A stretch of 64,000 bases of DNA from Burkholderia ubonensis subsp. mesacidophila (lineage in GTDB: Bacteria > Pseudomonadota > Gammaproteobacteria > Burkholderiales > Burkholderiaceae). The stretch spans positions 3,100,001 through 3,164,000 of the forward strand of contig NZ_CP020737.1 in assembly GCF_002097715.1 (NCBI RefSeq), read 5' to 3'. Every line of letters begins with the position of its first letter. Position 1 is the first letter of the stretch. Below are positions 8,576 to 16,427 of this stretch, one piece after another. The notes under the pieces were generated by a model. It had not been told where the DNA came from. It did no database searches and saw only the letters and a list, made by a program, of their open reading frames with translations. The position numbers and the translations under genes were made by a program.

Positions 8576-9259
8576 ATGACTCTGCATATCGGCTTTCTCG
8601 TGTTTCCGGGCGTTCAGCAACTCGACCTCACCGGCCCGCACGACGTGCTCGCGTCGCTGCCGGACGCGGCGGTGCACCTGGTATGGAAGACGCGTGAGCC
8701 GGTCGCATCGAGCAGCGGGCTCGCGCTGACGCCGGACCGCACGTTCGCCGACTGTCCGCCGCTCGACGTCATCTGCATTCCGGGCGGCATCGGCATCAAT
8801 GACCTGCTGTCCGACCGGGAGACGCTCGACTTCGTGCGCGAACGGTCGGCAGCCGCCCGCTACGTGACGTCGGTCTGCACCGGCGCGCTGCTGCTCGGCG
8901 CGGCCGGGCTGCTGCGCGGGCGCCGCGCGACCACGCACTGGGCGTTCCATGCGCTGCTCGAACCGCTCGGCGCGGTGCCGGTCCGCGAGCGCGTGGTGCG
9001 CGACGGCAACCTGATCACGGGCGGCGGCGTGACCGCCGGCATCGACTTCGCGCTGACGATCGCCGCGGAACTGGCCGGCGCCGAGGAGGCGCAGGCGATG
9101 CAGCTGCAGCTGGAATACGCGCCCGCGCCGCCGTTCGACGCCGGCTCGCCCGATACCGCGCCGGCCGACGTCGTGACGCGGGTCCGCGAGCGCTGGGCTG
9201 CCGGCCTCGCGCGACGCCGGCAGGCGATCGAACAGGCCGTCGCCGCAATGGATCGATGA
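8576..9259 (+). CDS. inhA: Isonitrile hydratase (DJ-1/PfpI superfamily)
   Basis: 227 residues, matching the length of Pseudomonas isonitrile hydratase (about 228), which hydrates isonitriles to N-substituted formamides. The two residues essential in that enzyme fall at the same numbers here: Asp17 (QQLDLTGPHD) and Cys101 (VTSVCTGALLLGAAGLL), followed by Thr102. The family body continues with RATTHWAFH and GGGVTAGIDFAL. No DNA-binding domain follows, so this is the enzyme and not another GlxA regulator. It is cytoplasmic with no signal. It is divergent from its probable AraC-type regulator and followed by a small cupin gene. Function is inferred from motif identity. Confidence 0.85.
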   Translation: MTLHIGFLVFPGVQQLDLTGPHDVLASLPDAAVHLVWKTREPVASSSGLALTPDRTFADCPPLDVICIPGGIGINDLLSDRETLDFVRERSAAARYVTSVCTGALLLGAAGLLRGRRATTHWAFHALLEPLGAVPVRERVVRDGNLITGGGVTAGIDFALTIAAELAGAEEAQAMQLQLEYAPAPPFDAGSPDTAPADVVTRVRERWAAGLARRRQAIEQAVAAMDR

Positions 9260-9329
9260 TCGATCATCGGATGTGGACCCTACGCGCAACCGACGGCGCA
9301 CGTCGCCGTCTCTCGATCGAAACCCGGCC

Positions 9330-9641
9330 ATGAACATCTTCCGCAGCGCCGCGTTTACCGCGGATCGCGCCTGGGGCGCGCTGGACGTCGCCAACCTGCG
9401 CGGCATCACGGTGCGCCTGCACTGGACCGACCAGCCGTATCGGTGGCACGTCAACGACGGCGACGAAGTGTTCGCCGTGCTCGACGGCCGCGTCGAGATG
9501 CGCTATCGCGAAGCGGGCGTCGAACGTTCCGTGGTGCTGGCGACGGGCGACGTGCTCCATGCGCCGGCCGGCACCGAGCACGTCGCGCATCCGCTCGGCG
9601 AAGCCCGCATTCTCGTCGTCGAAACCGAGGGAAGCGTCTAG
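9330..9641 (+). CDS. Small cupin-domain protein
   Basis: A single-domain cupin of 103 residues. The first cupin motif (LHWTDQPYRWHVNDGDEVFAVLDGRVEMRY) keeps a His and the E of GDEVF, and the second (LATGDVLHAPAGTEHVAHPL) keeps the His. Metal binding is therefore plausible, though motif 1 is atypical in having only one clear His. It lies 70 bp downstream of inhA on the same strand and may be co-transcribed. Small cupins act as sugar or metabolite-binding proteins or small dioxygenases. No specific activity can be assigned. The start at ATG 9330 is favoured because the longer frame overlaps a Pro/Arg-rich non-conserved leader. Confidence 0.82.
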   Translation: MNIFRSAAFTADRAWGALDVANLRGITVRLHWTDQPYRWHVNDGDEVFAVLDGRVEMRYREAGVERSVVLATGDVLHAPAGTEHVAHPLGEARILVVETEGSV

Positions 9642-9725
9642 GCGCCGGCGGGGCGCCGGATCCCCCGCATCCGGTTGCCGCGATCTTGATAGACTGTCGC
9701 GTTGTCGATCACACGGGACCCGCGC

Positions 9726-10001
9726 ATGAATCTCTACACCAAGGAAGGCAAACCGCTGCAGGTCGGCGGTCAGATCGTATTCAGCCGCACAGGACAGGTC
9801 GTCGGACGCATCAGCGGCCGCAAGGTCTACGGCAAGAACGGCCGCTACGTCGGCACCATCGCCGGCGACCGGCTCGTCTATCGCTCGACCGACAGCGTGG
9901 CGGTCGGCTTGCCGTTTTCCGTCGCCAACCGGACGGGCATCGCGAAACCGCACCGCGTCGCGTCCGTCGTTTGGGGCAGCGAGCCCAATATCCCGGCCTG
10001 A
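9726..10001 (+). CDS. Small hypothetical protein with glycine-rich beta repeats
   Basis: A 91-residue protein, not recognised. The middle shows a repeated strand-turn pattern: GGQIVFSRTGQVVGRISGRKVYGKNGRYVGTIAGDRLVYR. This looks like successive short beta hairpins of the kind found in 4-stranded repeat modules. No signal peptide or cysteine is present. GGGAC lies just upstream of the ATG as a weak ribosome site. It converges on the PAAR gene, with 20 bp between the two stops. Codon use matches the neighbours, supporting a real gene. Confidence 0.7.
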   Translation: MNLYTKEGKPLQVGGQIVFSRTGQVVGRISGRKVYGKNGRYVGTIAGDRLVYRSTDSVAVGLPFSVANRTGIAKPHRVASVVWGSEPNIPA

Positions 10002-10021
10002 CGTAGCGAGCCGGCGGGCGC

Positions 10022-10306
10022 TCACCCCGAGATCGTCCCCGTTCCCTGCGACGGGATGAGTTTCGGCAACGGCGAACACTGGCACTGGCACAGGTCGTGT
10101 TCGAGCGCGACGACCTTGCCCATCAGGGTCATCGCGCGCGCGCCGCCGTCGGACACGATCACGCCTTGCGTCTTGCACGCCGCGCAGAATACCGGCGCGC
10201 CGAGATAGGCCAGCGGCCGGCCGTCGAACGACGATTCGGCGACGCCGTCGAGCACGACGCCGCCATGGTCGGTGGTGTCGCCTTTCAGAATGAATTTGCG
10301 GCTCAT
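10022..10306 (-). CDS. PAAR-domain protein
   Basis: 94 residues that form essentially one PAAR domain. It contains GDTTDHGGVVLDGV, then AYLGAPVFCAACKTQGVIV and a final CQCQCSPLPKLIPSQ segment. PAAR proteins cap the VgrG spike of type VI secretion systems and coordinate a metal through His and Cys residues. The conserved pattern here is GDxTDHGG with Cys at CAAC and CQCQC. No VgrG, effector or T6SS gene lies within the window, so this is an orphan. The cognate effector could be trans-encoded elsewhere in the genome. Confidence 0.85.
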   Translation of the reverse strand: MSRKFILKGDTTDHGGVVLDGVAESSFDGRPLAYLGAPVFCAACKTQGVIVSDGGARAMTLMGKVVALEHDLCQCQCSPLPKLIPSQGTGTISG

Positions 10307-10449
10307 GATGTTGGTTCTTCCCTCGGAGGCGCCACGGCCAGCGGCCGCCCGGCCGCCGTCTGGCGCTCAGTGTCTGCCCGTCGGTCGCGGGCGTGCCGTG
10401 AGGATATCACCGCGCCGCCCGGGAACCGGAACTTGCGCCGCGCCCCCTC

Positions 10450-10836
10450 TCACACGAACAACCGGATGCACAGCGCCGCGCCGCACAGGTACGTGCCGAG
10501 CGCGCCGACGAACCGCGCTGGATTCGGCTTCGACATCGTCGGCCACGCGAGCAGGCCGATCACCAGCAGGCACCGGCAGACGGTCGCGGCGACGATCAGC
10601 GACACAGTCGCGCCTGACGGCTCGTGCGCGCCGAAGTAGAGAAACAGCACCGCGAGGAACGGTACGTATTCGGCGGTGTTGCCGTGCGCGCGCACAATCT
10701 TGTGCAGCACATTGGTCGGATCCTCCGCGCAACCGGACCCGGTCGTCACGCGAAACCGCGTGATGGAGACGGCAAGACCCAGCCCGAACAGCAGCAGGCC
10801 GAGCACGGCGGTACAGGCAACGGCGATCACGTTCAT
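10450..10836 (-). CDS. MAPEG-family membrane protein
   Basis: 128 residues with four hydrophobic helices (about 3-25, 57-70, 76-98 and 106-128). The family signature RAHGNTAEYVPF follows the first loop. MAPEG proteins are membrane-bound glutathione- or eicosanoid-related enzymes. Bacterial members (YecN-like) are often linked to glutathione conjugation, but no activity is established for this type. The start is the ATG at 10836, preceded by GGAG. It lies 152 bp downstream of the AraC gene, facing the same way. Confidence 0.87.
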   Translation of the reverse strand: MNVIAVACTAVLGLLLFGLGLAVSITRFRVTTGSGCAEDPTNVLHKIVRAHGNTAEYVPFLAVLFLYFGAHEPSGATVSLIVAATVCRCLLVIGLLAWPTMSKPNPARFVGALGTYLCGAALCIRLFV

Positions 10837-10988
10837 ATGGCAAGGACTCCGGTCAGGACAGGAAGCCGCGCCGGACGGCCACGTCGGTCGACGCCCCCCC
10901 GGCGGACGCGCGCAGACACGCAAACTATGCCCGCAACCGCCACGATACCCGCAGCCGGGGCCGCCGCCTATCCGGCGCCGTGAGCCGC

Positions 10989-11852
10989 TCAGACGCGCTC
11001 GCGCCGGATCCGTGCGGGCGTATTGCCGACGATCCGGCGGAAGCAGGTGGTCATATGAGCCTGATCCGCGAAGCCGCAGTCCTGCGCGATCTCGATCAGC
11101 GGCGTATTGGTGTGGACCAGCAGCGTCGTGGCGCGCTTGACGCGCCGCTGCATGATGAAGCGCAGCGGGGTCTCGCCGGTGGACGCACGAAACGCCCGCA
11201 TGAAATGGGGCTGGCTCACTTCGGCCAGCGCGGCCAGTTCGCTGACGGCGAGGTCGGCTGCGAGATGTGTCTCGATGTAGTCGAGGATGCGGCGCAGCCT
11301 GAAGGGCGCCAGTCCGCCTTTGACCGCCTGCAGCGGCGCATGGCCGCACAGCCGGGCCAGTTCCACCGCGAGCATGCCGATCAGGCTTTCGCAATAGAGC
11401 CGCTGCCCGAGGCGCGGCGTCACGCACTCCAGCGCAAGCCGGTCCGTGATTGCCCAGATTGGCTTGTTCTCGAACATCAGGCGCGAATGGAAGCAGTCCG
11501 TGCCGCCAACACCATCGGCGGCCTCGCATGCGTCGCGCAGCAGCGCGTCGTCGAAATGGACGGCCACGCAACGGAAGCCGCGAATGAACGACGTGTGGCC
11601 GTAGGCTTCGCCGCCGCGCTCGATCAAGCTCAGGTGGTCGCTGCCGCGATAGCCGTCGGACAGCGGCTTGGAAGCCTGGTGGCGCGCGTCGATGCGTCCG
11701 CCGACCTCGCGCAATGCTGCGCGCAGGCTGACGCGTTGCGAGCCGATCGGCCGCGCGACGTCCTGCAGCTCGCCGTACTCGACGACCTCGACCTCGCTGC
11801 CCGCACAGACACACGCAGTGCGGCTCTGATGCACATTGGCGACAATCTTCAC
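10989..11852 (-). CDS. AraC-family transcriptional regulator
   Basis: 287 residues from a GTG start (VKIVANVHQ) chosen because AGGAG lies 10 bases upstream. The longer ATG frame adds an unrelated leader. The N-terminal roughly 180 residues are a non-conserved sensing region. The C-terminal roughly 100 residues are the double helix-turn-helix: LAVSELAALAEVSQPHFMRAFRASTG and PLIEIAQDCGFADQAHMTTCFRRIVG, ending TPARIRRERV. It follows the MpaB-like oxygenase gene on the same strand after 99 bp, so the two may be one unit or the regulator may control that gene. Confidence 0.9.
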   Translation of the reverse strand: MKIVANVHQSRTACVCAGSEVEVVEYGELQDVARPIGSQRVSLRAALREVGGRIDARHQASKPLSDGYRGSDHLSLIERGGEAYGHTSFIRGFRCVAVHFDDALLRDACEAADGVGGTDCFHSRLMFENKPIWAITDRLALECVTPRLGQRLYCESLIGMLAVELARLCGHAPLQAVKGGLAPFRLRRILDYIETHLAADLAVSELAALAEVSQPHFMRAFRASTGETPLRFIMQRRVKRATTLLVHTNTPLIEIAQDCGFADQAHMTTCFRRIVGNTPARIRRERV

Positions 11853-11951
11853 CCTGTTCAGTCTCCTGCCATTCCCGGTATTTCGATCCTTGATCCGGCT
11901 CCATGACGCCTGTGCCGGCCGCAGCGGCATATTCAGGATCGCATGGAGTCG

Positions 11952-12911
11952 TCATTGTCCCCCGTCATTCGGCAATTGCGAAGGTTGCGAAACCGTCTGC
12001 GCCACCGCGCATGATGCGACCCGGGCATGCGCGCGCATGCCCGCGCTGTCGCGGATGGCCCATCGCAACAGCCCGGATGACGCGCGCATCGCCGGCTCGG
12101 GAAAGCCGCGCACAAGCCCTGTCAGCGGTTCACCAAGCATGGCGCTGATCCAGGGGGGCAGCAGGCGGATCGCCGCGCCCAGGAAAATCCGCATGGTCAG
12201 CCGTTCGGACACGCTTGCATCGGGTTGCGTCACCAACTGCGCGATCGCCTCATGCATGCGGCCACTGGCAATCAGACTGCCGCGCTGGCCGTTCATGTAA
12301 GCCTGCAGCGCTTCCCGGCTCTCCGGCACATCGGTCGCGCCAAGCCGCCGCGCCACCTTGGCTGTCTCGGCCAGATAGCGGCCCTGGTCCGCCTGAGTCA
12401 GCCGTGGATTCACGTAGCGCAGGTGGGCATCGAGGAAGCTCGAGACTTCTGCGGCATGCACCCACGTCAGCAGTGCCGGATCGGTCGCGGCATAGGGCCG
12501 GCCGTCGGCACTGGTGCCCGCGATGTCGCGATGAATGCGGTTGACGTGGTCGATCAGTCCGCCGGCGTCACGGGCGCTGCCGTAGGTCGTGCCGGCGATG
12601 AACTGTGCCGTGCGTGCCAGCCTGCCACGCATGTCCTGCCGGAAGATCGAATGCTCCAGCACGCCTGCCAGGACAAGGGGATGCAGCGCCTGGAGAATCA
12701 GCGCACGGATGCCGCCGACCATCATGGCAGGGAAGTCGTCATGCACCTGCCACGACACCGACCCTGGGCCGAACAGCCCCGGGTCGCCGCGGGGTGTCGA
12801 CAGGTCAATGGGAAAGCCGGTCCGCGTGCGCGTAACCGACCATATCTTTCCCTCGATATGGCGCCGCAGCCATTCCCGCGGTGAACATGGCATCGACAGC
12901 ATCGGCCGCAT
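11952..12911 (-). CDS. MpaB-like oxygenase domain protein (DUF2236)
   Basis: 319 residues matching the DUF2236/MpaB' family of latex-clearing-protein and MpaB-like heme oxygenases. Diagnostic segments are the early ALILQALHPLVLAGVLEHS (conserved His), WVHAAEVSSFLDAHLRY, and the long helical body ending in WAIRDSAGMRAH. Family members can bind b-type heme through His ligands and cleave C-C bonds, but most bacterial members are uncharacterised. No signal sequence is evident. It is divergent from an FMN reductase gene (167 bp apart) and upstream of an AraC regulator, suggesting a small redox or stress unit. The substrate is unknown. Confidence 0.85.
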   Translation of the reverse strand: MRPMLSMPCSPREWLRRHIEGKIWSVTRTRTGFPIDLSTPRGDPGLFGPGSVSWQVHDDFPAMMVGGIRALILQALHPLVLAGVLEHSIFRQDMRGRLARTAQFIAGTTYGSARDAGGLIDHVNRIHRDIAGTSADGRPYAATDPALLTWVHAAEVSSFLDAHLRYVNPRLTQADQGRYLAETAKVARRLGATDVPESREALQAYMNGQRGSLIASGRMHEAIAQLVTQPDASVSERLTMRIFLGAAIRLLPPWISAMLGEPLTGLVRGFPEPAMRASSGLLRWAIRDSAGMRAHARVASCAVAQTVSQPSQLPNDGGQ

Positions 12912-13078
12912 TCCCTTCCTTGTTTGAAAGACCGGATTCTAGAAGCGTTGCGGGGCGGTATTTCACGCGCATCAGAAAAAATGATCACGTCGTGAAAGAA
13001 ATGCTCGCGCCGCACAAGGATTTCTGCGACATGCTGCCTACACTGGTCGCCATGAACCCACCAACCTCCGAGTGACTC

Positions 13079-13657
13079 ATGAGCATCAAAATCCTGGCAT
13101 TCTGCGGCAGCACCCGCAGCGGTTCCTTTAATCAAAAGCTCCTCGAAATCGCTGCACAGGGTGCCCTCGAGTCGGGTGCGCAGGTGACGCACATTCATCT
13201 GAACGACTACCCGCTGCCGTTCTACGACGGCGATCTTGAACGCGAATCCGGTCTTCCGGAAACGGCGCGGGCGTTGCAGAAGCTCGTCAAGGAATGCGAC
13301 GCCGTTCTCGTCGCATCGCCTGAATATAACGGCGGCTACAGTGCCGTCCTGAAGAATTCCCTGGACTGGATCAGTCGTCCGAACGGCAATGGTCAAGCAG
13401 GGCTCGCTTGCTTTGCAGACAAGCCGGCGGCCGTCATATCGGCATCGCCCGGCCTGTTGGGTGGTTCGCGCGGTCAAGCTGCAATTCGAGGGGTGCTCGA
13501 CAAGCTCGGAATGCTCGTGATCCCGCAAACCTTTGCTCTCGGGGCGGCACACGAAGCCTTCGACGAGCTTCATCGTTTGAAGGATGTTCGCGCAGACGCG
13601 ATGGTCCGCGCCGTCGGATCGGCATTGGCACGAACCGCGGCAAAGCTCCGGCTATGA
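13079..13657 (+). CDS. NAD(P)H-dependent FMN reductase / quinone reductase-like flavoprotein
   Basis: 192 residues of flavodoxin-like fold. The phosphate-binding loop CGSTRSGSFNQKLL (about 9-22) and the family signature SPEYNGGYSAVLKNSLDWISR (about 81-101) are intact. These match the ChrR/YieF/NADPH-dependent FMN reductase family, which reduces FMN, quinones or chromate using NAD(P)H. It is cytosolic. Divergent from the MpaB-like oxygenase gene and followed 90 bp later by a LysR gene on the same strand, it probably belongs to an oxidative-stress response. Physiological substrate is unproven. Confidence 0.9.
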   Translation: MSIKILAFCGSTRSGSFNQKLLEIAAQGALESGAQVTHIHLNDYPLPFYDGDLERESGLPETARALQKLVKECDAVLVASPEYNGGYSAVLKNSLDWISRPNGNGQAGLACFADKPAAVISASPGLLGGSRGQAAIRGVLDKLGMLVIPQTFALGAAHEAFDELHRLKDVRADAMVRAVGSALARTAAKLRL

Positions 13658-13747
13658 CGCTGGATTGACCCGGCGACAGCGCGAATCGTCGCTGCGCGAG
13701 CATCCGCGGCACGACCGCAAGACCTTTCAGGACCGGTTTGTATTTGA

Positions 13748-14635
13748 ATGGACGCGCTTCTGTCGATGCGGTTGTTTGTCAGGGTCGCCGATTTGCAAAG
13801 CTTCGCGCGCGCCGCCGCCGACCTCGACATGTCGAACGCATCCGCATCGCGCCTGATCATGGGCCTCGAGGACAGGCTCGGCACGCTGCTGCTGTACCGT
13901 ACGACGCGCAGCCTGTCGCTCACCGACGCGGGGCGTCTCTACATCGAGCAGATCCGCAAGGTGATCGATGAGATCGACACCGTGGAAGACGCGATAGCGA
14001 CGCTCGATCACGAGCCGATCGGGGCGCTGCGAATCGTCGCGCCCGTGATGTTCGGCATCCATGTGCTTGCGCCCGTCATCAGGTCGTTCAAGCATCGCCA
14101 TCCGAACGTGGTGCCCGAGATCACGATCGTCGACCGTCACGTCGATCTCGTGTCCGAAGGGTTCGACGTCGGCCTGATGGTCACGCAGCGCATCAGCGGC
14201 GCCAATACCGTGACGCGCGCGCTGACGCGGCTGAAGCTCGTCGTGTGCTCGACCCGGCGCTATCTCGAGCGGCACGGCCGGCCGCTCCAGCCGGGCGATC
14301 TCGAACGGCACGCGTGCCTGTTGTACCAGACCGATTATGCGGGGGAATTCGTTTCATTCGACCATCATGCGACGAGCGTCGCGGTGCGGCCGAGGAAGAC
14401 CGCGTCGTCGAACAATCTCGGCCTGCTCCGGCAGCTCGCGCTCAACGACATGGGGATCGCGATCCTGCCCGCGTACCTCGTCGACCAGGACATCCGCGAG
14501 CACCGCCTCGTGCCGCTCCTGGACGACTACCGCCTCCCCGACCTCGAGATGAACATCGCCTATCCGAGCCGTCGCCATTTTCCGCGCAAGGCTCGGCTGT
14601 TCGTCGACCACGTGCTCGAGCACTTCGCAGCCTGA
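13748..14635 (+). CDS. LysR-family transcriptional regulator
   Basis: 295 residues. The N-terminal helix-turn-helix reads MRLFVRVADLQSFARAAADLDMSNASASRLIMGLEDRLGTLLLYRTTRSLSLT compressed over about 7-59. The effector-binding domain (about 92-293) keeps VDLVSEGFDVGLMV and GMGIAILPAYLVDQD-type segments (here NDMGIAILPAYLVDQD). It is transcribed in the same direction as the FMN reductase gene. The C-terminus ends a few bases before the shared terminator region of dctA, which converges on it. Its inducer is unknown. Confidence 0.92.
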   Translation: MDALLSMRLFVRVADLQSFARAAADLDMSNASASRLIMGLEDRLGTLLLYRTTRSLSLTDAGRLYIEQIRKVIDEIDTVEDAIATLDHEPIGALRIVAPVMFGIHVLAPVIRSFKHRHPNVVPEITIVDRHVDLVSEGFDVGLMVTQRISGANTVTRALTRLKLVVCSTRRYLERHGRPLQPGDLERHACLLYQTDYAGEFVSFDHHATSVAVRPRKTASSNNLGLLRQLALNDMGIAILPAYLVDQDIREHRLVPLLDDYRLPDLEMNIAYPSRRHFPRKARLFVDHVLEHFAA

Positions 14636-14644
14636 ACGCCTTCC

Positions 14645-14672
14645 AAAAAAAAGGCCGCCACAATGGGCGGCC
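14645..14672 (-). terminator. Intrinsic terminator of dctA
   Basis: On the minus strand, GGCCGCC (14672-14666) pairs with GGCGGCC (14659-14653) around a 6-nt loop, followed immediately by eight T residues (14652-14645). This is a textbook intrinsic terminator, 20 bases past the dctA stop. Read on the plus strand it has only A residues upstream, so it does not obviously serve the LysR gene. Confidence 0.85.
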
Positions 14673-14692
14673 GGACGCGCGTCACGCGGGCA

Positions 14693-16003
14693 TCACGCGC
14701 GCTCGCGCACCTCTTGCACCTCGAGCGGCGCGCCTGCATCCGTCGCGCCAGCCACGTCGGTCCCGTCGTTCTCGTCGCCGAGCTGCCCTTCCCACTTCGC
14801 GATCACGGCGGCAGCGATCGAATTGCCGACCGCGTTGGTCGCCGAGCGGCCCATGTCGAGGAACGTGTCGACGCCCATGATCAGCAGCAGCCCCGCTTCC
14901 GGCAGGTTGAACTGGTTGAGCGTCGCGGCGATCACGACGAGCGACGCGCGCGGCACGCCCGCCATCCCCTTCGACGTCAGCATCAGCAGCAGCAGCATCG
15001 TCAGCTGCGTGCCGAGCGGCAGGTGGATGCCGTACGCCTGCGTGATGAACAGCACCGCGAACGTGCAGTACATCATCGAGCCGTCGAGGTTGAACGAATA
15101 GCCCATCGGCAGCACGAAGCTCGAGATCTTGCGGTTCACGCCGAAACGGTCGAGCGCGTCGAGCAGCTTCGGATACGCGGCTTCCGAGCTGGCGGTCGCG
15201 AACGACAGCAGGAACGGCTCGCGGATCAGGCGGATCAACGAGAACGTGCGCTTGCCGAGGAACGCGAGGCCGGCGAGCGTCAGCATGCCCCACAGCAGCG
15301 CGAGCGCGATGTAGAAGCTGCCCATGAACTTCGCGAACGTGAGCAGGATGCCGAGGCCCTGCGTCGTGATCGTCGACGCCAGCGCCGCGAACACCGCGAT
15401 CGGCGCGAACCACATCACCGCGCCGGTGACCTTCAGCATCACCTGCGCGAGATCCTCGATCACGCCGGTCAGGCGCTTGCCCAGCTCGCCGAGCGAGGAC
15501 AGCGCGGTGCCGAAGAAGATCGAGAACACGACGATCTGCAGGATCTCGTTGTTCGCCATCGCTTCGGCGATCGACTTCGGCACCAGGTGCATGACGAAGT
15601 CCTTCAGCGTGAACGCGCCGGTCTTCAGGTTGGTAGCCGCGTCCGTGGCCGGCAGCGGCAGGCTCAGATGGCTGCCCGGCTGCAGCAGCGTCGCGGTCAG
15701 CAGGCCGAACAGCAGCGACACGAACGACGCGGTGAAGAACCAGCCGAGCGCCTTCACGCCGACCCGGCCGACCGCGCTCGTATCGCCCATGTGCGCGATG
15801 CCGACGGTCAGCGTCGCGAACACGAGCGGCGCGATGATCATCTTGATCAGGCGCAGGAAGATGTCGGACAGCAGCGAGACGTAGCCGGCGATCTCCTTGG
15901 TGACATTCGGGTCGGGAAACGCGCTGTGGCAGCCGTATCCGACCGCGATCCCGAGGACCATCGCGATCACGATGTATGAAGTAATGTTGCGTTTCTTTTG
16001 CAT
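14693..16003 (-). CDS. dctA: C4-dicarboxylate:cation symporter DctA
   Basis: 436 residues of the dicarboxylate/amino acid:cation symporter (GltPh-fold) family, with about eight membrane segments and two re-entrant hairpins. The serine-rich hairpin SFATASSEAAYPKLLD, the TM7 motif PMGYSFNLDGSMMYC and the second hairpin LTSKGMAGVPRAS are all present. SSEAAYPK and the DGSMMYC form match DctA better than GltP. It imports succinate, fumarate and malate with protons or sodium across the inner membrane. The C-terminal tail is acidic. It is monocistronic, with its own terminator. Its upstream region of more than 400 bp is shared with the divergent penicillin-binding protein gene. Confidence 0.93.
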   Translation of the reverse strand: MQKKRNITSYIVIAMVLGIAVGYGCHSAFPDPNVTKEIAGYVSLLSDIFLRLIKMIIAPLVFATLTVGIAHMGDTSAVGRVGVKALGWFFTASFVSLLFGLLTATLLQPGSHLSLPLPATDAATNLKTGAFTLKDFVMHLVPKSIAEAMANNEILQIVVFSIFFGTALSSLGELGKRLTGVIEDLAQVMLKVTGAVMWFAPIAVFAALASTITTQGLGILLTFAKFMGSFYIALALLWGMLTLAGLAFLGKRTFSLIRLIREPFLLSFATASSEAAYPKLLDALDRFGVNRKISSFVLPMGYSFNLDGSMMYCTFAVLFITQAYGIHLPLGTQLTMLLLLMLTSKGMAGVPRASLVVIAATLNQFNLPEAGLLLIMGVDTFLDMGRSATNAVGNSIAAAVIAKWEGQLGDENDGTDVAGATDAGAPLEVQEVRERA

Positions 16004-16427
16004 AACGAATCCCGATGCCCGGGCAAGCTTTGAGGATGTCTGAAGGGTGGGCGCGCGACGGCGTCCTGGGCGGGTCCGGGCGCCCCGCGGCGCGCATCAT
16101 AACAGACCCAATCGAGCCCCATTTAGACGCAGGTCGTGCCGGACGAACAGGCGCGCAGGGTAGTCAGCCAAATTCACCGCACCAACCGTCATGCGTATTT
16201 CGAATACCGGCGGCCGAAAACGCGCATCACGGGTACGGAATGTGCGGCGCATGCGCCGCGCCGGTGCACCGCGGGCGGATGTGGCCCTATCGGCGCGCAC
16301 CGTACCGGCGCGCGCGTTGCTTCGGCGCATCTTAGGACCCGACCGTCCTTGGCAGCACGCGGTTGAGGACTAAACTAATCCTTAATGGGGTGCGGCCGGA
16401 GTCCGCCCCCTGCAGGGAGACGCCGCC
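16004..16427. other. Divergent intergenic region dctA / penicillin-binding protein
   Basis: 424 bases with no supported gene. The right end holds a likely promoter for the penicillin-binding protein gene (listed separately) and the ribosome site AGGGAGA. I see no convincing sigma-54 or activator site on the dctA side. Short open frames here lack ribosome sites and family resemblance. Confidence 0.6.
16349..16376 (+). promoter_or_regulatory. Putative sigma-70 promoter of the penicillin-binding protein gene
   Basis: TTGGCA (16349-16354), 16-bp spacer, TAAACT (16371-16376), 51 bases before the ATG, in a short AT-richer patch. It overlaps an imperfect inverted repeat AGGA-N9-TCCT that could bind a regulator. 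This is pattern-based only. Confidence 0.45.

Noticed and set aside
10022..10306. A type VI secretion or toxin-immunity locus around the PAAR gene
   Set aside because: No VgrG, Tss or effector-like genes are within the window. The MAPEG, AraC and small hypothetical neighbours are not T6SS components.
12881..13075. A 64-codon frame in the MpaB/FMN-reductase divergent region
   Set aside because: It overlaps the MpaB start region and shows no ribosome site or family resemblance. The sequence is best read as the shared promoter region.
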